From NCBI RefSeq assembly GCF_025370935.1, contig NC_133482.1, positions 14,759,431 through 14,823,430 of the forward strand: a DNA stretch of 64,000 nt, in the 5' to 3' direction. Made by a program: the position numbers and the translations under genes. The notes under the pieces were generated by a model. The model made no database searches, was not told where the DNA came from, and was given only the letters and a program-made list of their open reading frames with translations. This DNA is from Choristoneura fumiferana (Eukaryota > Arthropoda > Insecta > Lepidoptera > Tortricidae). How positions within the stretch are numbered: position 1 is the first letter of the stretch; each line of letters begins with the position of its first letter. Below, one piece after another: positions 10,429 to 21,781 of this stretch.

Positions 10429-11804
10429 CCGATCCGACACCCGGTAAATTCAGAATTTACTTTAGTAATAAAAATAAAAAACGAACTCTGGGTCCAGCAG
10501 GCTTATTGTCCTATGTGCTGACCTTTGTCAGCACCTCACCTCGTCTTATGCTATATGACAGATAGAAGTGATAAAAACGATTGTAATTTCGATTGTGTTC
10601 AGTTAGTATATTCTTAAAATCAAGCTACTCAGGATGGTGTTGGAGCTGCGAGTACTTTACCCCATGCTCCAGGCCCATAAGCGATGCCGTTCTGCCACAT
10701 ATGTTGGAAAATAATAGTAGGTAATAATAAGCAAAGTAATAGGAAGCCGAAATATTTCTTTCAAATAGAATGGTTCTAACTGTAGAAATCACTTTTTATA
10801 CTAGAAGTAACCACTAACAGTCAAAATTAAGAAGGAACAAATTATACTTTACAAAAAATAACAGTTCGTGTATTTGCCACCTACCAAATTAATTATTCTT
10901 CTTTCATTTATTATGTTGTCACAAATAAATGTTTTTCATTTTTGCTTTCGAATTAATTCAAAGGGATTAAAAAAAAGGCGCATTGTATGTTGCAGACCTC
11001 CGTTGCAACTCCGCAAAAAATATACAAAGGCCGATGCGGAGGCAGAGGTACGATTTCTCGCGGAAGTTCCGCAGTTACAGAAGCGGAGGTGACGTTCTGT
11101 TACAGCCCTATTGCAGGCAGTTACCGCACATTAACAATTCACGCTCCCAGCAAAGCTATATAACAGTCTCCTGAACGCTTCTCAAGGATTAAGTGCGTAT
11201 AATAGCGTACGATCTTCGCGAAAAAACATGACACTCTTCCAACTTTACGTCTTGCGGTTAGAAAGCGAACACATGGACTTTCAGTTAACGCAGTAGGGTT
11301 GTTTCTTCGTTGCAACCAGAGACAGTTATGAAAGAGGATCCTTTAAAACGATCAATATACGTTGACGACATGCTGTTCAGATTTTAAGTGCCTCTGATCT
11401 TTGGTATGTTAATGGAAAAATAATTCCTCCTTTTGGAGGATTTGTGTATATTGATTTTCTTTCACGCTATGCGGAGGATGAAGAATGTGCTCATAAAGGG
11501 CGCGGTATTTTGGATCGTAAGCCTATCTCTGTAGGTAAAAGGTATTTTTGTAGGTAAAAATATTGTTTGCAACTCAATGTGGTTTTATTTGAGAATGTAA
11601 TTTTTTCTTCCATAAGTCTGTAGTATGGACAAACAGCACAGGAGAGTCGACTAGGGCTGCGGCTCCACTGAGGCGGAGACGAGCGGAGCGGAGAGAAGAC
11701 GAGTAGGGATCGATCAATCATATTGTGAATCCACATCTCGTCTCCGCCGCATAATCATCAGACAGTTACATAATTATTTGAATATTAAAAATTAAAATAC
11801 CTAC
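10429..11804. other. No gene seen; GC-rich islets
   Basis: GC-rich islets at about 11020-11110 ('gatgcggaggcagagg') and 11660-11750 ('gaggcggagacgagcggag') stand out from AT-rich surroundings. Open frames at 10868-11174 and 11491-11736 cover them, but they lack family similarity and change frame across the repeats. Confidence 0.45.
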
Positions 11805-12488
11805 GGTTAAAATATCGATGTTCAAAATATCGGAAATTAAAATATCGATTGTATCACAATATCGTATCGGTCAAAATGTCTAAGATTGAAATGTCGATTG
11901 ATTAAAATATCGAATGAGTAAAAATAATCCAATATATCTAAGTTGTAAATGTCAACATATTCGAATGTCGAAAATTAAAATGTCGTACATACAAATCTGC
12001 TTTATTTATTGCCCCTTTCTCTTAATAGCATTTATTTTACACTATCTAGTCATTTTTAGCACTCACCGGCCGCTAACGCGGAACGCTCGCTTCGCTCGCT
12101 CGGCTTGTGCGTTGTTGTGGTCACAGTTCTAACCAAACCGAACCAAATATTTTTGGTAATTCATGTTCAATAGGTTAGGTTAGGTTAGTATTGCGTCAAG
12201 GCGCGAACTGCGTCAACTGAGCGGAATAGGATCTCCGCGAAGCTCAGCTCCATCGACCCTGTCACGTGATAGTTCATACAATAGGATATTCAATACTCTG
12301 TACTTCGATATTTTGGACTTTAATATTTATATCTTTCGATGTCACTTTTGTAGATAAATATATTTTCGGCATATTGGACGTAGATTATCTAACCATTCGA
12401 CAATATAAACTTTCGTTATTATAATTTTCGATAATTCGATACAGTCGATATTTTAATTTTCGATATTTTGAACATCGACATTTTACCT
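11805..12488. mobile_element. AT-rich element with about 50-bp TIRs ('ttaaaatatcga')
   Basis: The left end 'ggttaaaatatcgatgttca' continues through 'aatatcggaaattaaaatat'. The right end repeats this as its reverse complement (about 12438-12488). Between them 'taaaat(a/g)tcga' words recur. A central 'cgctcgcttcgctcgctcgg' patch and 'ggttaggttaggttag' (TTAGG units) are also present. It is non-coding and most likely a non-autonomous DNA transposon of about 680 bp. Confidence 0.7.
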
Positions 12489-12877
12489 CATTAGATGGAT
12501 TAGTCGATCCCTACACGGACTCCGCCTCTTATGAGAAATCAAAGAATTAAATCTTTCAAATTGTATTCCAGAACTGATGTTGCTATTGTTTCGTCTCCCC
12601 AGTTACTAATAAAATTAAGTAAGTGAAATTTATTTCAGACATAAGTCCATAGGTGCACAATCAAATATACTCAGCGGTACAAAATTTGCCGCTCAGTATA
12701 CTACTAAAGTTTATATGTGTGTGTGTATTTGCATGTGTGTTACTGTGATACACAATTAAAGATGGCAACTAGGTATTGGCACAGTGACGAGCACTCGTAC
12801 ATTTACAATACAATACAAAGACTCTTTATTGTACACCAGAAATAGCCCCTTAATAGTACCTTAGACTTAGACGCAAG
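12489..12877. other. No gene; LINE-type 3' tail at 12803-12845
   Basis: 'acaatacaatacaaagactc' followed by 'tttattgtacacca' is, on the minus strand, a polyadenylation-like LINE or SINE end ('aataaag ... ttgtattgtattgta'). A related plus-strand end lies at 19974-20010. Nothing else was recognised. Confidence 0.5.
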
Positions 12878-13116
12878 TAAGTAAATAAATAAATAAATAT
12901 CATGGGACACTTGACACCAATTGACCTAGTCCCAAACTAAGACAAAGCTCGCTGATATTATAATCCCAAAAATTGAATTGAATTGAAAATACTATGGATA
13001 CTAGGCAACGGATAAACATACTTACATAGATAAATACATACTTAAATACCGGGAATCGAACCCGGGACCTCAAGCTTCATAGTCAGGCTCTCTAACCACT
13101 TGGCCATCCGGTCGTC
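12878..13116 (-). repeat. tRNA-derived SINE, family 1, copy 1
   Basis: Read on the minus strand, a tRNA-like head has an A-box-like 'tggccaagtggttagagagc' and a B box 'gggttcgattcc', as RNA polymerase III promoters have. It is followed by a body with 'ccgttgcctagtatccatag' and a (ATTT)n tail. Copies are at 17225-17463 and 44348-44975, with a fragment at 58985-59082. Confidence 0.85.
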
Positions 13117-13719
13117 AAAGTTATATGAAATAATAATGATAAGAGTGAAAAAAACGGATGCCGCTGTTGAACCAACATACATACCTACACAATGGCTGCT
13201 CCGCTTTCAAAACGAGCTAATATTCAAAATTCCAAAAACAATTTTCCCATGCACAGACGATAAAACTGTTCCACTTTTACACGGTACGAGTGTTAATACG
13301 AAGACGCTGTACCACGCACATAAAGACCGAATTTAATCAAGCCAGGAAACGTTACGGCGCCCGGTGATTGGCAAATTTGAAATTGGAACACTGTTCCATT
13401 CTGTACGCGACGGTTTATTGTTTTCCCCGACGTCAGAATGACGCTGCGAATTTGAATTTCGAAGGCCTTTGTTTTTTGAAATAGGTTCACTTTTGTTGAG
13501 TGTGGCTTTGCATGTTTTGGAGGTTTATTGTGATGCGTCTGTTCACTTTAAAAAAAAAAAACGAATTTGAAATGAAATATTTGCAGGAACGAAAAATTTA
13601 CATTATAAACTTCTTTGCAAACTTTAAATCTTACTGTTTGTAGTTTACGCCTTAGTGTAGAACAATAAAGCATACTCAGAAAACATTTCCATTACTGTAA
13701 TTTATTGAAACTTATTGAA
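13117..13719. other. No gene seen
   Basis: An open frame at 13100-13336 begins within the SINE edge, and a minus-strand frame overlaps it. Neither shows similarity or splice context. An A run lies at 13551-13561. Confidence 0.5.
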
Positions 13720-13830
13720 GGCGATGGCTTTCTGCAAAGTTTTTTACAGCACATTCTTCTTGGCAATGATAGTGGTTCCAAAAGCGCTGCTAGTGTCAAA
13801 TCAATACATGCAAAAAAATCCGTTTGCGGA
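13720..13830 (+). repeat. Retroelement 3'-end fragment ('cattcttcttggcaatga')
   Basis: Diverged copy of the 3' end seen with a poly(A) tail at 40016-40263: 'ggctttctgcaaagtttt', 'cattcttcttggcaatgata', 'aaaagcgctgctagtgt'. Its tail region has decayed. Confidence 0.6.
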
Positions 13831-14039
13831 TGCGGCCAACTAAAATAAACTTTAATTTAAATTTTACTAAATTAAAACTTTTTTTTTTATGATTTTGACC
13901 ATCGTTGTCCGAGCATTTATGTAAATCAACATTTTAATTTGTGTCATTGCAAAAAAGGTGGGGGCTAAAAAATTTATCCACCTTAAATGGTAGTTTACCT
14001 ACTTTACACAATGGCTGACTGGAAATGGTTCCGTTGACA

Positions 14040-14410
14040 TGGCACACTTTTACAATCCATCATCATCATCAGCCTACAGCAGTCCACTGCTGGACATAGG
14101 CTTCTTCCATGGCGCGCCACGACACTCTGTCTTCAGCCCCTCGCATCCATCTGCCGCCAGCGATCCTCTAAGGTCATCCGTCCACCGTGCCTCAGGACGC
14201 CCTACACTACGTTTTCCCGTCCGCGGTCTCCATTCGAGGACTCGTCTGCTCCACCGTTCATCAGTCCTGCGACAGACGAGGCCAGCCCAACGCCACTTCA
14301 ACGAACTAATTCTCTGAGCAACGTCAGTGACTTTCGTTCTTTGTCGAATAATGTGATTTCGGATTTTATCCTTCAAAGAAACCCCTAGCATTGCTCTCTC
14401 CATAGCCCGC
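14040..14410 (-). pseudogene. RTE-type LINE ORF2 C-terminus and 3' tail
   Basis: The minus-strand frame from 14403 carries the conserved C-terminal region of RTE-clade reverse transcriptase proteins: MLGVSLKDKIRN at residues 5-16, SSLKWRWAG at 33-41, VLEWRPRTGKRSVGRPEARW at 55-74 and TDDL at 75-78. A frameshift near 14170 moves the expected '-WRAMEEAYVQQW-' end into another frame. The sequence then ends in (GAT)n near 14055. It is strongly 5'-truncated. This is the clearest RTE terminus in the window. Confidence 0.85.
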
Positions 14411-15383
14411 TCTGAGCGACCTTGAATTTGACTTTTACAATACCAATTGTAATTACCAGCGTTAATAATGTTTTACTTTTTGAACTCCACTCAAATAAGG
14501 CACAAAGCATTTTCAAAATAGCACACATCTAAAAACACATTCAGAAAAACCTACAAGAATAAAAACAATTTAATTACCGCCCAACTCCTGAAACTCCGGT
14601 ATCCAATTTCTATACAAAAGCCAAACTTGTGACAGTCTAACACAGGCCCGTGTAAGCCAATTGGGCTCTCATACAAACTGTACCGTTCTTTGGAAAGTTT
14701 TAGTGAATTCCGAACTTGCCTGATCTATTTTGTTCGTCCACTGACAGATAGTGAGGCCAAGTTCGCTCGTAAATTTGACTGGGTACTCTAAAAGTGTCAC
14801 ATAGTATAAAGAAGTTTCGTATCAAACAGACGTGACTCCCTGACTACCTGTCCAGAGTTCTAGAGTTAAACGTCAGCTAGATTTTTTAATTTATTGCTCT
14901 GATTTTTGATGTTAACGTTCTGGGAAAACTTAAACTGGCGAAAAAGTTTAATGTATTGGGTGGCGTCGAGTTTCTCAATGTTCAAAAGTTAAACCCTTTT
15001 AGAGATAAAATCCGAATTTACTTACTCATAGAAGATTTATCGATTGACAATAACGCCATCTGTTGTCTAAGGTGGGAAGTTAATAACGAGAAGGTAATAA
15101 CGAGAGAGATTCAGCATAATAAATGTTTTTACAAATTATATTCATCAAAGAAGCGACTAATAAACATGAAACCTCGCCGGCGTAGGTGGAGCATTTACCT
15201 ATTTTATTTAATTTGGAACACAATTTAAAAGGCAAATCTTTTTTTTTCTGGTCGTGGGTAGAAAAGCCATTCAGCCAAAACAAAATATTGCTGAAATTAC
15301 TGTTTGTTTACTCATTGGGAGCAAGCCACGTTATCTCGTAAAAAACTCTTTTTCTTATGTTTCTGATATTTTATGTCACTAAA
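14411..15383. other. No gene seen
   Basis: AT-rich. The open frames at 14956-15228 and 15080-15283 overlap on opposite strands and look random. Confidence 0.55.
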
Positions 15384-15484
15384 GGCCTGTTTCACCATCA
15401 TTGATAATTTGTATGTGACTGATATCTGCTATCATGCCGTCTTTGTTATTTTGTCCCAATAAATAGAGACGGTATCACAAATAT
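15384..15484 (+). mobile_element. Partial copy of the 'gtttcacca' MITE
   Basis: It matches the left arm and centre of 2888-3028 ('ggcctgtttcaccatc', 'tgccgtctttgtta', 'agagacggtatca') but lacks the right end. Confidence 0.65.
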
Positions 15485-16394
15485 CTAATATCTAAGAAAT
15501 AGACATAGACATAACTTTATTTCGACATCAAACTTAAAATAATACACAATTTACCAATTTACATTATGCTGCAGTAAGTATATGTGCCTACTACAGCGTT
15601 GATTTTCAGTCAATACCTTCATATCTTTGCAGCTAATGTATTAGACCGGAATCAGAACAAATAAGTTTGTGTCGGAAAAGTGTACACTTTAAATAAAATA
15701 AAATAATAAATTTATGAAGAACAGCAATAGCTTTATAATCTGTGATTGAATAGGTAATTATGTAGAAACCAAACGAAAGTCTGTTTAAAAGTCAAACTAA
15801 AGATACTTGTGTTAGAGATAATAATAATAAATAGGCTTCCCGCCTGCGAGGAAAGCTTATTGCAAATGAATTAAATATTTACTTAGTTTAAAATTTAAAA
15901 TTACTATCAAAAAATTTATACTTAAAAATAAAAATAATTCGTAAAATACATCAAATTAATCAATGAGTGATGAAATACGCCCTAAAGTTTTTGCTGATTG
16001 GTTTGTTTTCAATTGTTTACACGAGGTAACAATACTGTCTTTTGACTGTTATTTCTTGAAGAATTCATTACTTTTATAACAATCGAATGTAAAACGCCAA
16101 GTTTCTCTTCGAGAGCCTCCAAGTAATTACTAGTATCTGCAGTCCTCGTTGGCAACTTTCGCGAGACAGATAGTCGTCGGCAGCTGGAAACTTTGCTCAT
16201 AAACATGTCGGCTGGCTTCATAGAGTGGGTTACTTGGGGCTATTGTGACACCGTGTTGTTAAACTCTTTTGAAAATAGCCATCTTACATCTTTAAACCAG
16301 TAATTCTTTTATTTAATTTCATGTCATATCTAACGGTGGCATCCTTATTAGTTATACGTATATAACCAATAAGGATAGAATGAATAGGTTATAT
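15485..16394. other. No recognised gene; one unidentified ORF
   Basis: A 70-codon ATG frame on the minus strand at 16009-16221 has mixed residues, with LEALEEKLGVLHSIVIKV at its centre. That stretch could form a short amphipathic or coiled-coil helix. There is no family match, convincing splice sites or copy elsewhere, so it may be chance. The remainder is AT-rich. Confidence 0.4.
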
Positions 16395-16726
16395 ATGTGT
16401 GTGCGTGTGTGTGTTTATTATTCCTTTACGTTGAAACGGCTGTACGAATTTGGATGAAATTTGGTCTGTATATAGCTGGACGTCTTTTCTAACAAATAAG
16501 CTACTTTTTATTCCGATATTCCTACGGAAAAGGGATAAAATCTCGAAATTTCAACCACTGGTTTTAGATTTATAAATTTTGGCACGAGTGATTACAATTT
16601 GAATGAAAGCTACGATGTATCTTTTGGGTATTCCTATTGGATTATACTAAAAAAACCGGAACTTCAATTCAACTGTTGATTTTAATAGTTAAGGTACGTG
16701 TGCGAAGCCGCGGATAAACATTAGTG
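16395..16726 (-). repeat. 'cccgcggcttcgc' dispersed repeat, reverse
   Basis: The reverse complement begins 'atccgcggcttcgcacacgt' and carries 'tttgttagaaaagacgtcca', 'accaaatttcatccaaattc' and 'agccgtttcaacgt', ending in (CA)n at about 16398-16414. It has the same architecture as 5943-6130. Confidence 0.7.
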
Positions 16727-17224
16727 TTAGATATAAGCTTGTTATATAATATTATTGTATCTACCGTTTGCGCCCAAATTAACAATAAAACGTTAAATCG
16801 AGACGCTCAGTTCGGTGTAAACGCAGTCTGTATCGGCAGTACAAAGGGCTCTCTCGGTCGCAACTCGCCTGACACGATGTACTCAAACTTTTTGAATAAT
16901 TGAGGTTTCCTCGAAGCAGAGGATTCATCAATTTTACTCATTGAAACTTCCAAAATTGATTTGAAACAATGTTCACCCTGATTCTTCTTAAAACGTTATT
17001 TCCGCCATGTTGCTGCTTTCCTTAAGATATAGTCAAGAGCGCAGAGGCTTTATAGAGGCCAGAACATTAGACAATACGGCCACTGGACATATTCTTAGGA
17101 AACTATAAATATAGATTAGCTTGAAAAGATCCCTTTTAGGGATAAGTTCGCCTTTGTACTATTTTGTTTTGTTGTTTTCTTTTTGTATTATTTTTGTGTT
17201 TTATATACAATAATAGTATATATA
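16727..17224. other. No gene seen
   Basis: No supported feature. (TATA/CATA) runs at 17213-17245 merge into the tail of the next SINE. Confidence 0.5.
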
Positions 17225-17463
17225 CATACATACATATATACATATCATTATTCACACAAATTGACCTATATAGTCCCAAACTAAGCAAAGATTGGACTAT
17301 TTATGGGTACTAGGCAACGGATAAACATACTTAAATAGCTAAATACATACTTAAATATATATTAAACATCCCAGACCCGAGAACGAAGAATTGCATTACT
17401 CACACAAATGTCTGCCCCGACCGGAGATCGAACCCGGGACCTCAGCCATCCGATCGTCTACTA
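17225..17463 (-). repeat. tRNA-derived SINE, family 1, copy 2
   Basis: It shares with 12878-13116 the body 'actaggcaacggataaacat' and the reverse B box 'ggagatcgaacccgggacct'. The tRNA-like head is decayed after 'ggacctcagccatcc'. Confidence 0.8.
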
Positions 17464-17610
17464 TTAATGTAGGGTTTGACCTTCTTTCGTTGATCTCAAT
17501 AACATAATCTCTGAATTAACGTAATCAAAATCAACACGAACACAAAGTGAACACGTTTATTCTTTAAGTAGGCTGTAAAGGGCTCTTTGACATAATTATC
17601 ATATCGTAAA

Positions 17611-17922
17611 GCCGTGGTGGCCTAGTGGTTTGACCTATCGCCTCTCAAACAGAGGGTCGTGGGTTCAAACCCCGGCTCGCACCTCTGAGTTTTTCCAAAT
17701 TCATGTGCGGAATTACATTTGAAATTTACCACGAGCTTTGCGGTGAAGGAAAACATCGTGAGGAAACCTGCACGAAACCTGCGAAGCAATTCAATGGTGC
17801 GTGTGAAGTTCCCAATCCGCACTGGGCCCGCGTGGGAACTATAGCCCAAGCCCTCTTGTTCTGAGAGGAGGCCTGTGCCCAGCAGTGGGACGTATATAGG
17901 CTGGGATGATGATGATGATGAT
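17611..17922 (+). repeat. Full-length tRNA-derived SINE, family 2
   Basis: The tRNA-like head has A box 'tggcctagtggtttgacc' and B box 'gggttcaaacccc' (RNA polymerase III type). The body contains 'gaggaaacctgcacgaaac' and 'aagttcccaatccgcactgg'. The end is 'cctgtgcccagcagtgggac' followed by (GAT)n. 'atcatatc' at 17598-17605 recurs at 17921-17928 as a probable target duplication. This is the reference copy for fragments at 595, 26840, 38206, 43985, 53409, 54522, 56655 and 63361. Confidence 0.9.
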
Positions 17923-18041
17923 CATATCACTTTTTTACTCCCAGCGCAACAAGCAGATTGTAATTACAAAGGCTACATTTACCAAACAACTTCAGGTTTA
18001 ACGTTTTAAACTTTCGTGATTTTCACTCATAGTCAAAATAG

Positions 18042-18160
18042 AACACACAGGACTTATCACGCTAAGCACACGAAGTCTACTCGTAACCACGGTCACTGCA
18101 ATGTGGTCGAAACGTCGAAGTAAATATTACTTGTGTGTTTAGCGTGATAAGTCCTGTGTT
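18042..18160. repeat. Inverted repeat, about 28-bp arms
   Basis: The left arm 'cacaggacttatcacgctaa' (18042-18071) pairs with 'ttagcgtgataagtcctgtg' (18133-18160). The 60-bp loop contains 'gtcgaaacgtcgaagtaaat'. It may be a MITE or a folded LINE fragment. No protein is encoded. Confidence 0.7.
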
Positions 18161-18589
18161 GTAACTTCTGGTTTTCAGTTTAATTGACAGCTTGTATACT
18201 TAATCCTCATAAAAAACATGGAACTTTCATTCAAAATTAAGAGTTACTAAACGGCCCTTATATCCTATAAAATACCACATATAAGATTAAAAAAAACAAG
18301 AACCTTTTATAATATAATGTCTTAGCCCTATGGGGACTCAGTTCCAATAAAAGCGGCCCTAATTGATTTAAACGTTAGCTGCTTCTTGAAGCATTCGAGA
18401 AACCAGATTTTAAAACATTATACGTGACGCAGACACCTTATCCGGGAAAGTTTAGTCATCAGCCAGAGAGCTCCGAGAAAAATGCGCACGACCCTCTGGA
18501 GGGTTATCAGAGGTACTCCGAGTTGGGGCATGATTTACTTCGCGATATGCCCCTGGGCCCTGTCGGGAAGTCGATTTATTTACCACGCT
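18161..18589. other. No gene seen
   Basis: AT-rich. The plus open frame 18424-18690 runs into the LINE fragment, and its first part is unidentified. Confidence 0.5.
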
Positions 18590-18790
18590 TTAAATGCAAT
18601 CCGATTCTGGATTATGTACGCATCAGAGCTGTAGGAGGTATAGAAAATCGTTTTCAGTCGTCCTTTATTATCCGGACAACTGAGGAGTGAAAGTCCCTGC
18701 CTGCGTCTGTGTTACCTGATCGCTTCAATGTGGCTGTCTTTAAATCTAGAGTGAATGGACCACCGATCTTATATAGAGATAGGCCGTAAG
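18590..18790 (+). pseudogene. Non-LTR retrotransposon ORF2 C-terminal fragment
   Basis: From about 18655 the frame reads '-IIRTTEE', a TGA stop, then KSLPASVLPDRFNVAVFKSR. The 'EWNSLP-SV-P-FNVAVFKSRVN' pattern is the familiar C-terminus of many non-LTR reverse transcriptases. The expected Trp codon has become TGA, which shows decay. Upstream RT domains are absent. Confidence 0.7.
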
Positions 18791-19079
18791 AGTTTACAGT
18801 CAAAGGTTCCGCGCGCCTTTGAATCGGTACCGTGCGGTCTTGATTTCCCATCACTAAATCTCGCTCGTGACGTCATCGTAGGTACTAAAAATTCGACACG
18901 CTAGGGTCTCATTCAGTTTGAAGCGCTCTTTTCATCTATCTCGATATAAGGTCTGTGGAACGGACATTTATCAGGGAAGGGTGCTCCATCTTAGTCCTTA
19001 CCAGAGAACGTACTTTTCGTGCCGATGATATCAATTTGACGTCACGCTGCATATGCATATAGGATGATTCCAATTAGTC

Positions 19080-19256
19080 ATCATCATCTTGACAGCCGAA
19101 AGACGTCCACTGCTGGACATAAGGCCCCCAAGGCTCTCCACTCAGACCGGTCTTGTGCTTTCCGCATCCAACGCGATCCCGCGATCTTAACCAGGTCGTC
19201 GCTCCTGGCCTATGTCCAGTAGTGGACGTCTTTTGGCTGACATGATGATGATGATA
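19080..19256. repeat. Foldback of two RTE 3' ends
   Basis: The left side is a reverse RTE end ('catcatcatcttgacagccg', 'agacgtccactgctggacat'). The right side is a forward RTE end ('tatgtccagtagtggacgtc', (GAT)n). The tails point outwards. The middle retains 'cgcgatcttaaccaggtcgt' from ORF2. It probably arose by twin priming or inversion during LINE insertion. Confidence 0.7.
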
Positions 19257-20314
19257 ATGGTAGAGGTCGATTCACCCTCCCGTGACAACCGAATCGCCGT
19301 TCACTGACCATCGAAAATCATTGTAAAATGGCTGTGCTGTAATAAATCAAGTGCCAAGTGTAAACCATTTTTACGATTCCATAACCAAAATCAAACACGG
19401 TATAGTTTCGTCGTACCCGTTCGTCCGTATATCACAACTATTTTATTATACATTTATATACTTCAGATAAAGCAAGGTCTACACTCGGTGCTAGAATAAA
19501 ATTGCTGAAATAATAGCGCCGAGCTTGTGTGTCGAACTCTTCGTAATTGACTTTAAGAAGTTATTTTCTAGCATTCCCTGGGGAGACTAAATGGTTCAAT
19601 TTCACTTGGTACAAAAGATCGCCGGGCTGTGTTCCGTCGCTTTGAACAAATAAGGTATGACTTTAAGTTCGTTTAAAAGGACGTATTTGCATTTAAGTCA
19701 CTTTGTAAGGTACATCTAATGAATTTATTAGCAAAGTGGAAATTAAAGGTGTTGTTGAAGCGAAAATAAACTGCTAGCTCATCAGCAAGGGCTAATTGAG
19801 TTACTAATATAACCATTGAAAATCAATCATAACTAATTCTTCTTTCTACTGTAAAAATCCAAATCCAAATGGTTCCAAATGGTTGCCTGAAAGATATCGC
19901 TTTAAAGCGATAAGATCGCATATTGTCTGAACCCTGAATTTATGTGTGTATATAGATTTTTTTGTACCGATTTGTGGTGTGCGATAAAGAATATTTGTAT
20001 TGTATTGTAAAATCTAGACTGGTCGATTTATGATTTATTGACTGTACACTTTGATTATTTAACTAGAATTCTAGTTGAAATATTGAAGACTGTACAACGT
20101 CTACATTGTTTAGTGAATTGTTCAAATGGTATAATTTGTTTGATATTGATTCAAAGTCAAAGTTGGTCAACTATTTTATTACAATAAGTACTCTTTTATT
20201 ACTTAACTGATTAAACACGATACTCAGAATCATTAGAAGCGTCAAAGTTAAGGTTGAATTAGGTATCAGAGTAATTATATCCCGAAGTTAATCGAAATCT
20301 ATTCACGTACAGTT
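19257..20314. other. No gene; LINE-type tail near 19974-20010
   Basis: 'gataaagaatatttgtattg' plus 'tattgta' resembles a LINE or SINE 3' end. Otherwise AT-rich and unassigned. Confidence 0.5.
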
Positions 20315-20446
20315 GAGCAAACTGAATCATGTGCCAGGGTGAAACCCTTGTTCTACTGAATGATATCATGTTGGCCCCGTATTTTTGTCAAGGAAATCAT
20401 GGTCAAATTGATTATGAAAACCCTGGTACATGAATCAGTTTGTTCT
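20315..20446. mobile_element. MITE with 'aaactga(a/t)tcatgt(g/a)ccagggt' ends
   Basis: The left 'caaactgaatcatgtgccag' is mirrored at the right by 'ctggtacatgaatcagtttg', giving arms of about 26 bp with two mismatches in a 132-bp non-coding element. Confidence 0.75.
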
Positions 20447-21781
20447 TGATTGATGATGTTATAGTTAGTTTTTTAAAAGATGTTTTTTCAAAGAATATAA
20501 AGTTCTGGGGCTCCTTATCTCAAAACGGAAAAATAAACCCTTGTAAGATCACTTTGTCGTCTGCCTGTCGGTCAGGACCATTTTTCTCAGAAATTGAGTT
20601 GAAATTAAAAGAAAACATTTGATACTAAGATTTCTTTGTTTTAATTTAACCAACCGAGAGAGCGTAAAATCAAAAGTTTTATAGTAAACAGTCTTTTAAA
20701 AGATTCGTATCTTTTTACTGCCTAAACTTAATTTTTAAATGAAGTCTAGGAAAGTTTAAGCAATTAAAAGATTAAAATGAGTAAGTATTTTCTTGCAAAA
20801 ATATTTCATTATTAAATGAAGTCTAGGTACAAGGTGGAAAATTTATTTAAGAATATAAACTTATAGAAAATACAATCATAATACCTAGAGCTAGTCTAGG
20901 TATGTTTAGGCAGTTAAAAGACCTTTTGAAAGTCTGGTTTCTTACAAAAAGCGTGGTTTCTTGCAAAATTAGAAGAAAACGAAAACCATTTTCCAATCAC
21001 CAAAGAAATAACATTGTCACGTCCAACAATCTATACACAAGACAAGTAGCATCTCTACAGATTTCCGCTTGGAAGCTACAGCACCTTACTTTACATTCTT
21101 TCTTTTATTGTCACTTGCAGTTCTCAAGCGACCAACGGAACAAGTTTCAAGCAAAGTAAAATAAAGACCATTTTGAAGTCGGGGGTTAATGGGAACGAAT
21201 CCTTTCCAAGATGCTTCTCCCTAGGGATGTCCCTTCAGGAATGCTTGGCGGCTGATTTGCGCGCATTTGGCCTTTAACTGTCTGGAATGCATGCAAAATC
21301 AAAGAGAATTTTCTAGAATTAGTTTTACACTTTCATCTTTTTTGTCGCACAAAAATAACAAAACTGATGGGCCATCTTGGTTCTGTGATGCGAACAAACA
21401 TTCCTACTACTTTTTACTCGTTTAGTACCAAGTATAATTTTACATCTAAGTAGCGTAACTTAGTTTTATGAGTAAAAAATGGCCGCTAAAATTGAATGCC
21501 AACGTAATTGGTAGACGTAGAGACTTATATCAAATATATTGACCTGGATAACTCAAGTTTTAAATCGAGTTTATTCCGACGTGTTTAATATGAGTGAGTC
21601 TCACGGTAGAGACTTGCGTAAAATGCTTTAGTTTTAGTACTTTGCTCCCAAACGGTACACACGTGCCTATTGCTTTGGCTCATCCCACTATTTGCCTGTC
21701 TGTTCCTCTGGCATAAGTCTAGTAAATTGACAAATACCTGACTGTGGAGTATGACTTCTATAATAAAAACATTTGCACCAT
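20447..21781. other. No gene seen
   Basis: AT-rich with several copies of 'gaagtctagg' (20741, 20817) and 'gtttaggcagttaaaag'-like words, which suggests an old local duplication around 20690-20940. Open frames at 20440 and 20902 have no recognisable family. Confidence 0.5.

Noticed and set aside
16009..16221. 70-codon minus-strand ATG frame as a real gene
   Set aside because: No splice signals, promoter, copy or family was found. Mentioned in the annotation only as an unidentified frame.
17611..17690. Possible true tRNA gene at the SINE head (also 13048-13116 and 52250-52320)
   Set aside because: A and B box-like blocks are present, but the cloverleaf is not complete and SINE bodies follow directly, so these are SINE promoters.
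17622..17849. Open frames over SINE bodies (also 43978-44328, 53800s, 63326-63508)
   Set aside because: They are by-products of SINE sequence, and the translations change with orientation of the copy.
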